DNA from: Jejubacter sp036620675
GTDB taxonomy: Bacteria > Pseudomonadota > Gammaproteobacteria > Enterobacterales > Enterobacteriaceae
Assembly (NCBI GenBank): GCA_036620675.1
Contig: JAZHEE010000030.1
DNA length: 51,491 nt
Strand: one strand, 5' to 3'
A model generated the notes under the pieces. That model worked only from the letters and a program-made list of their open reading frames with translations, was not told the DNA's origin and made no database searches. Positions 8,059-16,273 of the stretch are shown here, piece by piece; the stretch's first letter is position 1; each line of letters opens with the position of its first letter. The translations under genes and the position numbers were made by a program.

Positions 8059-8667
8059 GTGAACCGTTTTGTTATCGCCGATCCCAAACTCTGCATTGGC
8101 TGCCATACCTGTGAGGCCGCCTGTTCAGAGAATCATCGCCATCAGGGGCTGCAATCTATGCCGCGCCTGAAGGTAATGCTGAACCAAAAAGAGTCCGCTC
8201 CCCAACTGTGCCATCAGTGTGAGGATGCCCCCTGCGCCCAGGTGTGTCCGGTTAACGCCATCAACCGGGAGAACGGCGCAGTACAACTTAATGAAAGCCT
8301 GTGCGTAAGCTGCAAGCTGTGCGGTATCGCCTGTCCGTTCGGCGCTATTGAGTTTTCCGGCAGCCGCCCGCTGGATATACCGGCCAACGCTAACAGCCCC
8401 AAAGCGCCTCCGGCGCCGCCTATGCCCCCCAAAGTCAGTTCATTTCTGGACTGGGTGCCCGGCATTCGTGCCATCGCCGTGAAGTGCGATCTCTGCGACT
8501 TCGACCAACAGGGGCCCGCCTGTATCCGTACCTGTCCGACCAAAGCGCTGCGCATCGTCAGCAACGACGACATCGCCGACGCCAGCCGCCGTAAGCGCGA
8601 GCGGGCTATCAGCATGGATTTCGGCGCGCTGTCGGCTTTTTCCAGCCATGGGAGAAACACACAATGA
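8059..8667 (+). CDS. hycB: Formate hydrogenlyase iron-sulfur subunit HycB
   Basis: 202 aa ferredoxin-like subunit that takes electrons from FdhH into the FHL complex on the cytoplasmic side. It starts with GTG (MNRFVIADPKLCIGCHTC). Four cysteine clusters typical of 4x[4Fe-4S] proteins are visible: CIGCHTCEAAC, CHQCEDAPCAQVC, CVSCKLCGIAC and CDLCDFDQQGPACIRTC. A Pro/Ala-rich linker (PPAPPMPP) lies before the last cluster. The start overlaps no gene; the end overlaps hycC by 4 bp (ATGA). Confidence 0.97.
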   Translation: MNRFVIADPKLCIGCHTCEAACSENHRHQGLQSMPRLKVMLNQKESAPQLCHQCEDAPCAQVCPVNAINRENGAVQLNESLCVSCKLCGIACPFGAIEFSGSRPLDIPANANSPKAPPAPPMPPKVSSFLDWVPGIRAIAVKCDLCDFDQQGPACIRTCPTKALRIVSNDDIADASRRKRERAISMDFGALSAFSSHGRNTQ

Positions 8668-10487
8668 CGCTGGTGACTCTGATGAATAACGCGCTGCTGC
8701 TGTCCGGAGCCGGCGCCATTCTTTCCACCGCGCTGGCTTTTCATCGCACCCTGAGCGGCCTGGTCGCGGGCATCGCCGGCGCGCTGGCCTGCCTTTGCGC
8801 GCTGATCGGCGGTGTGCTCACACTGACCGGTCTGCCGCTAACGGTCGCCCTGCTTCACGGCCGCCATACGCTGATGCTGACGCCGCTAAACGCGGTCTGG
8901 CTTATCACCATCGGCCTGTGCGGCCTGTTTATCTGCCTGTATCACATTAGCTGGCAGCGCCATCCCACTACCCGTGTCACCGGGCCGCTGCTGCTTCTGG
9001 TGCTGGCGGGTGCTCTGCTGGCGGTAACGGCGGACAACCTTGTCACCCTGGTGGTCGGCGCGGAGATCGCAGCCCTTAGTGCCGTCTTCCTGACCGGTAA
9101 TGCGCAGCAGGGAAAGCCGTGGTTCGTTCTGGGACGCCTGGGTACGCTACTGCTGGTACTCTGCTGCCTGCTGCTGTGGCGGCAATACGGCACGCTGAAT
9201 CTGGCCGCGCTGCACCGCCTGGCGACGCTCGACGCGCCCGGTGTCTTTTCACTGCTGACAGGACTGGCAGGTTTCGGTCTGCTGGCGGGGATTATTCCTC
9301 TGCACGGCTGGGTTCCTCAGGCCCACGCCAGCGCATCCGCACCTGCCGCCGCGCTGTTTTCCGCCGTGGTGCTAAAAATCGGTATCTGGGGCGTGCTGAC
9401 CCTGGCTCTGCTTGGCCCGGTTCCGCCGCTGTGGTACGCCATTGCGGTAATGGTGCTGGGGATGATCACCGCCTTTATCGGCGGACTTTACGCGCTGATG
9501 GAACACAATATTAACCGCCTGCTGGCTTACCACTCGCTGGAAAACATCGGCATTATTCTGCTGGGGCTGGGGGCAGGTCTGACCGGCTACGCCCTGCAGG
9601 CGCCCGCGCTGGCGGCGCTGGGCATCGTGGGCGGGCTCTACCACCTGTTCAACCACAGTCTGTTTAAAACCACCCTGTTTCTGGGAGCGGGCGCCATCTG
9701 GTTTCGCACCGGACACCGGGACATTGAAAAGCTGGGCGGCATCGGTAAACGAATGCCGGCTATTTCGCTGGCCATGCTGACAGGGCTGATGGCAATGGCC
9801 GCCCTGCCACCGCTAAACGGCTTTGCCGGTGAATGGGTAATCTACCAGTCCTTCTTCCGGCTCGGGGAACAGTCGCTGTGGCTGGCGCGTCTGCTCGGCC
9901 CGCTGCTGGCAGTAGGGCTGGCGATCACCGGCGCGCTGGCGGTGATGTGTATGGCGAAGGTCTACGGCGTGACCTTTCTGGGCGCGCCGCGCACCCCAGA
10001 GGCGGAACGGGCCGTCCCGGCTCCCTGGCTGATAACGCTGTGCGTCGTCACGCTGGCGCTGTGCTGCGTAGCGAGCGGCGTAGCGGCTCCCTGGCTGCTG
10101 CCGCTGCTGGGTTCCGTCATCGCCATTCCAGGCAGTGCCGCCAGCAGCGTGGTTTCCCAGCCGCTGATCGCCCTGTTGCTTATCGCCGCCCCCCTGCTGC
10201 CGTTTATCATCATGTTGCTGCTGCGGGGCGATCGCCTGCCCGCACGGCGCCGCGGCAGTGCCTGGGTATGTGGCTACGATCACGAACCCGCCATGGTGAT
10301 TACCGCCCACGGCTTCGCGGCGCCGCTGAAAAGCGTCTTTGGGCCAGTCTTCGCCCTGCGCCGTACGCTCAACCCGGCCCCTCTGCTACCGCTCTGGCAA
10401 CACCAGGCGCTGCCGGGTCTGTTCCGACGCCTGGCGGTGATTGAGCTGGGCATTCTGCTGGCCGTTGTGATTACCCGGAGTCTGTAA
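8664..10487 (+). CDS. hycC: FHL membrane subunit HycC (antiporter-like)
   Basis: 607 aa integral membrane protein of the MrpD/NuoL-M-N family (E. coli 608) with about 14 or more hydrophobic helices. Typical antiporter-like segments are seen: GIIPLHGWVPQAHASASA (around residue 210), HSLENIGIILLG and YHLFNHSLFKTTLFLGAG (around 330), the last with the conserved lysine. It forms the membrane arm of FHL with HycD and may couple H2 evolution to ion movement, which remains uncertain for FHL-1. Confidence 0.97.
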   Translation: MTLVTLMNNALLLSGAGAILSTALAFHRTLSGLVAGIAGALACLCALIGGVLTLTGLPLTVALLHGRHTLMLTPLNAVWLITIGLCGLFICLYHISWQRHPTTRVTGPLLLLVLAGALLAVTADNLVTLVVGAEIAALSAVFLTGNAQQGKPWFVLGRLGTLLLVLCCLLLWRQYGTLNLAALHRLATLDAPGVFSLLTGLAGFGLLAGIIPLHGWVPQAHASASAPAAALFSAVVLKIGIWGVLTLALLGPVPPLWYAIAVMVLGMITAFIGGLYALMEHNINRLLAYHSLENIGIILLGLGAGLTGYALQAPALAALGIVGGLYHLFNHSLFKTTLFLGAGAIWFRTGHRDIEKLGGIGKRMPAISLAMLTGLMAMAALPPLNGFAGEWVIYQSFFRLGEQSLWLARLLGPLLAVGLAITGALAVMCMAKVYGVTFLGAPRTPEAERAVPAPWLITLCVVTLALCCVASGVAAPWLLPLLGSVIAIPGSAASSVVSQPLIALLLIAAPLLPFIIMLLLRGDRLPARRRGSAWVCGYDHEPAMVITAHGFAAPLKSVFGPVFALRRTLNPAPLLPLWQHQALPGLFRRLAVIELGILLAVVITRSL

Positions 10488-10488
10488 C

Positions 10489-11415
10489 ATGAATACCCTG
10501 ATTTTTGCCCTGATTCAGGCGCTGGCGCTGTTCGCGCTGGCGCCGCTGTTCGCCGGGCTGAGCCGCGTTGCCCGCGCACGTCTGCACTGCCGCCGCGGCC
10601 CTGGCCTGCTCCAGGAATACCGGGATCTGTTCAAACTACTGGGGCGCCAGAGCGTGGCACCTGCCGACTCGGGCTGGGTCTTTCGCCTGACCCCCTTTGT
10701 GCTGACCGGCGTAATGCTGGCTATCGCCGCGACTCTGCCGCTGATTACGCCATACGCGCCGCTGGCCGGGACGGGGGATCTGATAACCCTGATCTACCTG
10801 TTCGCCATCGCCCGCTTCTTCTTCGCCATCGCCGGGCTGGATACCGGCAGCCCTTTCACCGGCATCGGCGCCAGCCGTGAAGCCCTGCTGGGCGTACTGG
10901 TGGAGCCCATTCTGCTGCTTGGGCTGTGGGTGGTGGCGCAGGTCGCCGGCTCCACCCATATCGACGCACTGGTCGCCACCGTGCACGCCTGGCCCGTAGC
11001 TCACAGCCTGACGTTGATGCTGGCGTGGCTTGCCTGCGCCTTCGCCACCTTTATCGAAATGGGCAAACTGCCCTTCGACCTGGCCGAAGCGGAACAGGAG
11101 CTTCAGGAAGGGCCGCTCTCGGAATACAGCGGTAGCGGCTTCGCGGTGCTGAAATGGGGCATCAGCCTGAAGCAACTGGTGGTGCTGCAAATGTTTATCA
11201 GCGTGTTTATTCCCTGGGGTCAGATGACCCATTTTACGGCTGGCGCACTCGCCGTCGCCGTTGTGCTGGCGCTCGTAAAACTGGCTCTTGGCATTCTGGT
11301 CATCGCGCTGTTTGAAAACAGCATGGCGCGCCTGCGTTTTCTGGCGACCTCCCGCATTACCTGGACCGGCTTCGGCCTGGCATTTTTAGCATTCGTCACC
11401 CTGCTGGCGGCGTGA
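10489..11415 (+). CDS. hycD: FHL membrane subunit HycD (NuoH-like)
   Basis: 308 aa (E. coli 307), about eight transmembrane helices, the NuoH/complex I ND1 family. It anchors the soluble hydrogenase arm to the membrane. Family signatures include the cytoplasmic loop RRGPGLLQEYRDLFKLL near residue 37 and the acidic loop EMGKLPFDLAEAEQEL near 190. It begins 1 bp after the hycC stop. Confidence 0.97.
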   Translation: MNTLIFALIQALALFALAPLFAGLSRVARARLHCRRGPGLLQEYRDLFKLLGRQSVAPADSGWVFRLTPFVLTGVMLAIAATLPLITPYAPLAGTGDLITLIYLFAIARFFFAIAGLDTGSPFTGIGASREALLGVLVEPILLLGLWVVAQVAGSTHIDALVATVHAWPVAHSLTLMLAWLACAFATFIEMGKLPFDLAEAEQELQEGPLSEYSGSGFAVLKWGISLKQLVVLQMFISVFIPWGQMTHFTAGALAVAVVLALVKLALGILVIALFENSMARLRFLATSRITWTGFGLAFLAFVTLLAA

Positions 11416-11433
11416 CAGAAAGAGAGCATCAAT

Positions 11434-13143
11434 ATGTCTGAACAAAAATTAGGCCAGCACTATCTGGCCGCGCTGCGCCAGGCTATGCCCGGCGCCGTAC
11501 TGGACGAAGCCTGGCAGACCCGGGACCAGCTTACCCTTACCGTGCGGCTCGACCGCCTGCCCGACGTTGTGGAGTATCTCTATTATCAGCAGGGCGGCTG
11601 GCTGTCGGTGCTGTTCGGTAACGATGAACGCAAGCTGTGCGGCAATTACGCCATCTACTATGTGCTGTCGATGGAAAAAGGCGTTCGCTGCTGGATAACA
11701 GTGCGCGCCGAAGTGGACGCAAACAACCCCGAATTCCCTTCCGTCACCCCAAAAGTGCCCGCAGCGGTCTGGGGTGAGCGCGAGGTGCGCGATATGTATG
11801 GCCTGCGCCCGGTGGGGCTACCGGATGAACGCCGCCTGGTATTACCGGATGACTGGCCGGATGAACTATGGCCAATGCGCAAAGACAGCATGGACTACCG
11901 TCAGCGCCCTGCCCCTACCAGCGACCGGGAAACCTATGAGTTCATTAATGAACTGGGGGATAACAGTAATAACGTAGTGCCGATCGGCCCGCTGCACGTC
12001 ACCTCCGACGAACCGGGCCACTTCCGGCTGTTCGTCGACGGCGAAACTATTATCGACGCCGACTACCGTCTGTTTTACGTCCATCGCGGCATGGAAAAGC
12101 TGGCGGAAACCCGTATGGGCTATAACGAAGTCACCTTTCTTTCCGACCGGGTCTGCGGTATCTGCGGCTTCGCCCACAGCACGGCCTATACCACCTCGGT
12201 GGAGAACGCGATGGGCATTGTGGTACCGGAACGGGCCCAGATGATCCGCGCCATTCTGCTGGAGGTGGAGCGCCTGCACAGCCACCTGCTGAATCTGGGA
12301 CTGGCCTGCCACTTCGTTGGCTTCGATTCCGGCTTTATGCAGTTTTTCCGGGTGCGCGAACAGTCCATGAAAATGGCGGAGATCCTGACCGGCGCCCGTA
12401 AAACCTACGGCCTGAACCTGATAGGCGGCATCCGCCGCGACATGCTGAAGGACGATATGATCCAGACCCGCCAGTTGGCGCAGCAGATGCGGCGCGAGGT
12501 TCAGGATCTGGTGGATATCCTGCTCAGTACCCCCAATATCGAGCAGCGCACCGTTGGCATTGGTCGTCTCGACCCTCAGATAGCTCGCGACTACAGCAAC
12601 GTCGGCCCGATGGTGCGCGCCAGCGGACACACCCGCGACACCCGCGCCGACCATCCATTTGTCGGCTACGGTCTGCTGCCGCTCGAAGTGTTCAGTGAAC
12701 AGGACTGCGACGTGATCTCACGCCTGAAGGTGCGCATCAACGAGGTGTTCTGTTCCCTCAACATGATCGATTACGGACTGGATAACCTGCCCGCCGGGCC
12801 GCTGATGACCGAAGGCTTCACCTATATTCCCGGTCGTTTCGCCCTGGGCTTCTCTGAGGCGCCGCGCGGCGACGATATCCACTGGAGCATGACCGGCGAC
12901 AACCAGAAGCTCTACCGCTGGCGCTGCCGCGCCGCCACCTACGCCAACTGGCCGACGCTGCGCTATATGCTGCGCGGCAATACGGTTTCCGATGCGCCGC
13001 TGATTATCGGCAGCCTCGATCCCTGCTACTCCTGTACTGACCGCATGACGGTGGTGGATGTCCGCAAGCGTAAGAGCCAGGTCGTGCCCTATAAGGAGAT
13101 TGAGCGCTACGCCATCGAGCGTAAGAACTCGCCGCTGAAATAA
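11434..13143 (+). CDS. hycE: Hydrogenase-3 large subunit HycE (precursor)
   Basis: 569 aa NiFe hydrogenase catalytic subunit, the H2-evolving enzyme of FHL. An N-terminal NuoC-like domain (about 1-165) is fused to a NuoD-like domain. The NiFe ligands fall at the E. coli numbers: CGIC gives Cys241 and Cys244, DPCYSC gives Cys531 and Cys534. Arg537 is followed by MTVVDVRKRK, so HycI should cleave there and remove 32 residues. All ligands are intact, so the enzyme should be active. Confidence 0.98.
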   Translation: MSEQKLGQHYLAALRQAMPGAVLDEAWQTRDQLTLTVRLDRLPDVVEYLYYQQGGWLSVLFGNDERKLCGNYAIYYVLSMEKGVRCWITVRAEVDANNPEFPSVTPKVPAAVWGEREVRDMYGLRPVGLPDERRLVLPDDWPDELWPMRKDSMDYRQRPAPTSDRETYEFINELGDNSNNVVPIGPLHVTSDEPGHFRLFVDGETIIDADYRLFYVHRGMEKLAETRMGYNEVTFLSDRVCGICGFAHSTAYTTSVENAMGIVVPERAQMIRAILLEVERLHSHLLNLGLACHFVGFDSGFMQFFRVREQSMKMAEILTGARKTYGLNLIGGIRRDMLKDDMIQTRQLAQQMRREVQDLVDILLSTPNIEQRTVGIGRLDPQIARDYSNVGPMVRASGHTRDTRADHPFVGYGLLPLEVFSEQDCDVISRLKVRINEVFCSLNMIDYGLDNLPAGPLMTEGFTYIPGRFALGFSEAPRGDDIHWSMTGDNQKLYRWRCRAATYANWPTLRYMLRGNTVSDAPLIIGSLDPCYSCTDRMTVVDVRKRKSQVVPYKEIERYAIERKNSPLK

Positions 13144-13181
13144 CACCGCGGCCCCGCCGTCGCGGGGCCTCTGGAGCAACC

Positions 13182-13724
13182 ATGATTCCGTTTATTAAAA
13201 AAGTTCTGAAAACCGGCACCGCCACCACGCCTTATCCGCTGCAACCGGTAGAGGTGGATAAAAATTTCCGCGGCAAACCGCAGCACAATCCGGCCCAGTG
13301 CATCGGCTGCGCCGCCTGCGTAAACGCCTGTCCGTCCAACGCCCTGAGCGTGAACCTTAACGACGCTCAAAGCCAGCTCGACTGGCAGTTCAATCTTGGG
13401 CGCTGCATCTTCTGCGGCCGCTGCGAAGAGGTCTGCCCCACCGCCGCCATCGCGCTGACCACCGAATACGAGCTGGCGGTCTGGCGCAAAGCGGATTTTC
13501 TGCAACAGGCCAGCTTTGAGGTTTGCCGCTGCCGCAGCTGCCAGCGCCCCTGGGCGGTACAGAAGGAGATCGACTACGCCATCGCGCTGCTGAAACAGGG
13601 CGGCGACCAGCGCGCCGAACGGCATCGCGAAAGCTTCGAAACCTGCCCTGAATGCAAGCGCCAGCAGGGGCTTGCCCCTTGCGCGCTTATCGATTTAACC
13701 CGTGAAATGAAGGAGGCTATCTGA
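13182..13724 (+). CDS. hycF: FHL iron-sulfur subunit HycF (NuoI-like)
   Basis: 180 aa ferredoxin-type electron carrier of the FHL arm. Two [4Fe-4S] motifs are clear: CIGCAACVNACP and CIFCGRCEEVCP. Two extra cysteine groups follow (CRCRSC around residue 118, and CPECKRQ), as in the E. coli protein. The 38-bp gap after hycE contains a GC-rich hairpin, CGGCCCCGCCGTCGCGGGGCC, that could affect mRNA processing. The stop overlaps the hycG start (TGATG). Confidence 0.96.
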   Translation: MIPFIKKVLKTGTATTPYPLQPVEVDKNFRGKPQHNPAQCIGCAACVNACPSNALSVNLNDAQSQLDWQFNLGRCIFCGRCEEVCPTAAIALTTEYELAVWRKADFLQQASFEVCRCRSCQRPWAVQKEIDYAIALLKQGGDQRAERHRESFETCPECKRQQGLAPCALIDLTREMKEAI

Positions 13725-14491
13725 TGAGCCAGCTCCTGGGCCCGCGTTCGGCTTCTGGTCAGCCACTCCCCATGACGGTGGACGAATCTATTGCCCGCAT
13801 GAAGCAGTCGCTGCTAAAGAAAATTAAGCGTTCGGCTTATGTCTACCGGGTGGACTGCGGCGGCTGTAACGGCTGTGAAATTGAAATTTTCGCCACCCTT
13901 TCGCCGGTGTTCGATGCCGAACGTTTCGGCATTAAGGTGGTGCCGTCACCGCGCCATGCCGATATTCTGCTGTTTACCGGCGCCGTGACCCGCGCGATGC
14001 GCTCCCCGGCCCTGCGCGCGTGGGAATCGGCACCAGACCCAAAAATCTGCATCTCCTATGGCGCCTGCGGCAATAGCGGCGGCATCTTCCACGATCTCTA
14101 CTGCGTATGGGGCGGCACCGATCAGATCGTACCGGTCGACGTCTATATTCCTGGCTGCCCGCCATCGCCCGCCGCCACGCTCTATGGTTTTGCCATGGCG
14201 TTAGGACTGCTGGAACAAAAAATCCACGCCCGGGAACCGGGCGAGTGCGACAATCAACCAGCCAGCTTGCTGCACCCGGAAATGGTACAGCCGCTGCGGG
14301 TGCGTATCGACCGGGCCGCGCGGCGCATGGCGGGCTACCGCTACGGCCGCCAGATAGCTAACGACTATATGCAGCGTCTGGCGGAGGGTGACGGCGCGCT
14401 GGCGGGCTGGCTGAATGAACAACAGGATCCGCGCCTTAATGAGATAGTCGCTGCGCTGAACGAGGTGGTCGAACGGGAGCGTATCCGATGA
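13724..14491 (+). CDS. hycG: Hydrogenase-3 small subunit HycG (NuoB-like)
   Basis: 255 aa subunit carrying the proximal [4Fe-4S] cluster next to the NiFe site. Cys45 and Cys48 in VDCGGCNGCEIEIF, plus ISYGACGNSGG and VYIPGCPPSP, supply the cluster ligands in the order seen in NuoB. The C-terminal 80 residues are charged, as in E. coli HycG. It overlaps hycH by 4 bp. Confidence 0.97.
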   Translation: MSQLLGPRSASGQPLPMTVDESIARMKQSLLKKIKRSAYVYRVDCGGCNGCEIEIFATLSPVFDAERFGIKVVPSPRHADILLFTGAVTRAMRSPALRAWESAPDPKICISYGACGNSGGIFHDLYCVWGGTDQIVPVDVYIPGCPPSPAATLYGFAMALGLLEQKIHAREPGECDNQPASLLHPEMVQPLRVRIDRAARRMAGYRYGRQIANDYMQRLAEGDGALAGWLNEQQDPRLNEIVAALNEVVERERIR

Positions 14492-14895
14492 GCGGACGCG
14501 TTATCTTCAGCCAGCTAAATCGCAAATTCGTCGATGAAAGCGAAAATACGCCAGACCAGGCCCAGCAGGTTATCTACTACAGCCTGGCTATCGGCCATCA
14601 TCTGGGCATTATCGACTGCCTGCAGGCGGCACTGACCTGCCCGCTGGAAGCGTATCCGGCATGGGTAGCCACGCTGCCCGCAGGCGAAGCACAGCGAAAA
14701 ATGGCGGGCGTGACGCGCTTCGGTGAAATCGTTATCGACCAGAGCCACGTCGCGCTGCTGGCGCCCGCCTTCGACGCAGCGCTGGCCCGGCAAACCCCAC
14801 AGCAGCAGGAATGGAGCCGCTCACTGCTGCGTCTGCTTAAGGCTATTCAACAGGAACCAGCGGTCTATCTGATGGTGAGGAGACAAAATGACTGA
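14488..14895 (+). CDS. hycH: FHL maturation protein HycH
   Basis: 135 aa (E. coli 136), required for making active hydrogenase-3 but not part of the final complex. No cofactor motif is visible. The identity comes from its position between hycG and hycI, its length and the recognisable core YYSLAIGHHLGIIDCL. It overlaps both neighbours, so the three are translationally coupled. Confidence 0.95.
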   Translation: MSGRVIFSQLNRKFVDESENTPDQAQQVIYYSLAIGHHLGIIDCLQAALTCPLEAYPAWVATLPAGEAQRKMAGVTRFGEIVIDQSHVALLAPAFDAALARQTPQQQEWSRSLLRLLKAIQQEPAVYLMVRRQND

Positions 14896-15343
14896 TGTAC
14901 TGCTGTGCGTGGGCAACTGCATGATGGGCGACGACGGCGCCGGCCCGCTGCTGGCGGAAATGTGCCAGACCAGCCCGCGCGGCGAATGGGTGGTCATTGA
15001 CGGCGGCAGCGCACCGGAAAACGACATCGTCGCCATTCGTGAACTGCACCCGGAGCGGCTGCTGATAGTCGATGCCACCGATATGGGTCTGAATCCCGGC
15101 GAGATGCGCATTATCGACCCTGAGGATATCGCCGAGCTGTTTCTGATGACCACCCACAATATGCCGCTCAACTACCTGGTAGAGCAGCTACAGGGCGATG
15201 TGAAACAGGTTATCTTCGTGGGTATCCAGCCTGATATTGTGGGCTTCTGCTACCCGATGACCGAGCCGGTGCGCCACGCCGTGGAAGAGCTGCACCGCCG
15301 CCTGGAAAACTGGCAGGAACTGGGGGGCATCGCGCAACTTTAA
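14888..15343 (+). CDS. hycI: Hydrogenase-3 maturation endopeptidase HycI
   Basis: 151 aa nickel-dependent protease that removes the HycE C-terminal peptide. Three family nickel-recognition residues are visible: Asp16 in MMGDDGAG, the aspartate of IVDATDMG near 62 and the histidine of TTHNMP near 90. It overlaps hycH by 8 bp. It is somewhat shorter than the E. coli protein (156 aa) at the C-terminus. Last gene of the hyc operon. Confidence 0.97.
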   Translation: MTDVLLCVGNCMMGDDGAGPLLAEMCQTSPRGEWVVIDGGSAPENDIVAIRELHPERLLIVDATDMGLNPGEMRIIDPEDIAELFLMTTHNMPLNYLVEQLQGDVKQVIFVGIQPDIVGFCYPMTEPVRHAVEELHRRLENWQELGGIAQL

Positions 15344-15386
15344 CCCGCAAGGCTACTCGCTTACGCTTTACTGGTATCACTGTTTT

Positions 15387-15409
15387 GCCGCCGCTGACTG
15401 CACGGCGGC
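15387..15409 (+). terminator. Weak hairpin after hycI
   Basis: GCCGCCG and CGGCGGC form a 7-bp stem with a 9-nt loop. It is followed by CATTTCATTC rather than a clean T-run, so any termination is probably partial. Confidence 0.4.
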
Positions 15410-15437
15410 CATTTCATTCAGCATGAAAATGGAGGCA

Positions 15438-15500
15438 ATGATGCCCCGCGCCCCATTCCCACTCAATGACCCGCTCGCCGATACCATTAAGCCAGTCTGA
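15438..15500 (+). CDS. Possible 20-residue small ORF in the hycI-hydN gap
   Basis: A GGAGG at 15431-15435 stands directly before ATGATG. The frame begins MMPRAPFPLNDPLAD and stops with TGA at 15498-15500. No family is recognised, and only the Shine-Dalgarno supports it. It could be chance in a 347-bp gap that otherwise holds the hydN control sites. Confidence 0.2.
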   Translation: MMPRAPFPLNDPLADTIKPV

Positions 15501-15542
15501 TATCGGCGTTATCTATCCGCCCTCCTGACGACTTGCCTCCCG

Positions 15543-15570
15543 TGACGATATCTCTTCGTCAAAAGTGTCA
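15543..15570. promoter_or_regulatory. Candidate FhlA site upstream of hydN
   Basis: TGACGATATCTCTTCGTCA with a following AAAGTGTCA half-site. It resembles the GTCA/TGAC half-sites of the other FhlA elements here and lies about 65-90 bp upstream of the -24 box. Confidence 0.5.
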
Positions 15571-15633
15571 ATGCCGCTCTCCCCTCAACAGCGGAATCAA
15601 TAAAAAACCTTTAAATTCATGAAATTAAATAAA

Positions 15634-15650
15634 TGGCACGCTTTATGCTT
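15634..15650 (+). promoter_or_regulatory. Sigma-54 (-24/-12) promoter of hydN operon
   Basis: TGGCACGCTTTATGCTT: GG at 15635-15636 and GC at 15647-15648, 10 bases apart. The longest hydN frame (from 15619) would start upstream of this promoter, so the ATG at 15691 is the supported start. Confidence 0.9.
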
Positions 15651-15690
15651 AAACAGGCCACGCATTGAGAAACCAGAGCCGGAGAATAAG

Positions 15691-16236
15691 ATGAACCGCT
15701 TCATCATTGCCGATTCAGGCAAGTGTATTGGCTGCCACACCTGCGAGGTCGCCTGCGTGGTCGCTCACCAGCAGGATCAGGACTGCGCCGCCCTGACGCC
15801 GCAAACCTTCCTGCCCCGCATTCACGTAATCAAAGGGGTCAATATCTCTACGGCGACCCTGTGCCGCCAGTGTGAAGACGCCCCCTGCGCCCGGGTATGC
15901 CCCAACGGCGCCATCAGTCGGGACAACGATTTTGTCCACGTCCATCAGGAACGCTGCATTGGCTGCAAAACCTGCGTCGTGGCCTGCCCCTACGGCGCTA
16001 TGGAAGTGGTGGTTCGCCCGGTGGTACGCAACAGCGGCAGCGGCCTGAATATTATGGCGGACAAGGCCGAGGCCAATAAGTGCGACCTGTGCCACCATCG
16101 TGCTGAAGGCCCCGCCTGTCTTGAAGCCTGTCCGACCAACGCCATTGTCTGTATCGATCGCAATCGCCTTGAGCAGCTTAATCTGGAAAAACGCCGCCGT
16201 GCGGCACTTGACGATATCAGCGCGCTGACGCGCTGA
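15691..16236 (+). CDS. hydN: Ferredoxin-type electron transfer protein HydN
   Basis: 181 aa (E. coli 175), a HycB-like 4x[4Fe-4S] protein linked to FdhH activity. The N-terminus MNRFIIADSGKCIGCHTC nearly copies HycB. Further clusters are CRQCEDAPCARVC, CIGCKTCVVAC and CDLCHHRAEGPACLEAC. The start is chosen at the ATG with a GGAGAATAAG ribosome site, since the frame open from 15619 spans the promoter. First gene of hydN-fdhF2-hypF-NiCoT. In E. coli hydN is followed directly by hypF, whereas here an fdhF paralog stands between them. Confidence 0.96.
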   Translation: MNRFIIADSGKCIGCHTCEVACVVAHQQDQDCAALTPQTFLPRIHVIKGVNISTATLCRQCEDAPCARVCPNGAISRDNDFVHVHQERCIGCKTCVVACPYGAMEVVVRPVVRNSGSGLNIMADKAEANKCDLCHHRAEGPACLEACPTNAIVCIDRNRLEQLNLEKRRRAALDDISALTR

Positions 16237-16273
16237 TATTCCCTGCTTTCAACTCTTAACAGGTCTGTTATTG

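Noticed and set aside
15387..15409. Strong terminator after hycI
   Set aside because: Stem is good but no T-run follows, so listed only as a weak hairpin.
15619..15690. N-terminal extension of HydN
   Set aside because: It would span the sigma-54 promoter at 15634-15650, and homology with HycB/HydN starts at the ATG at 15691.
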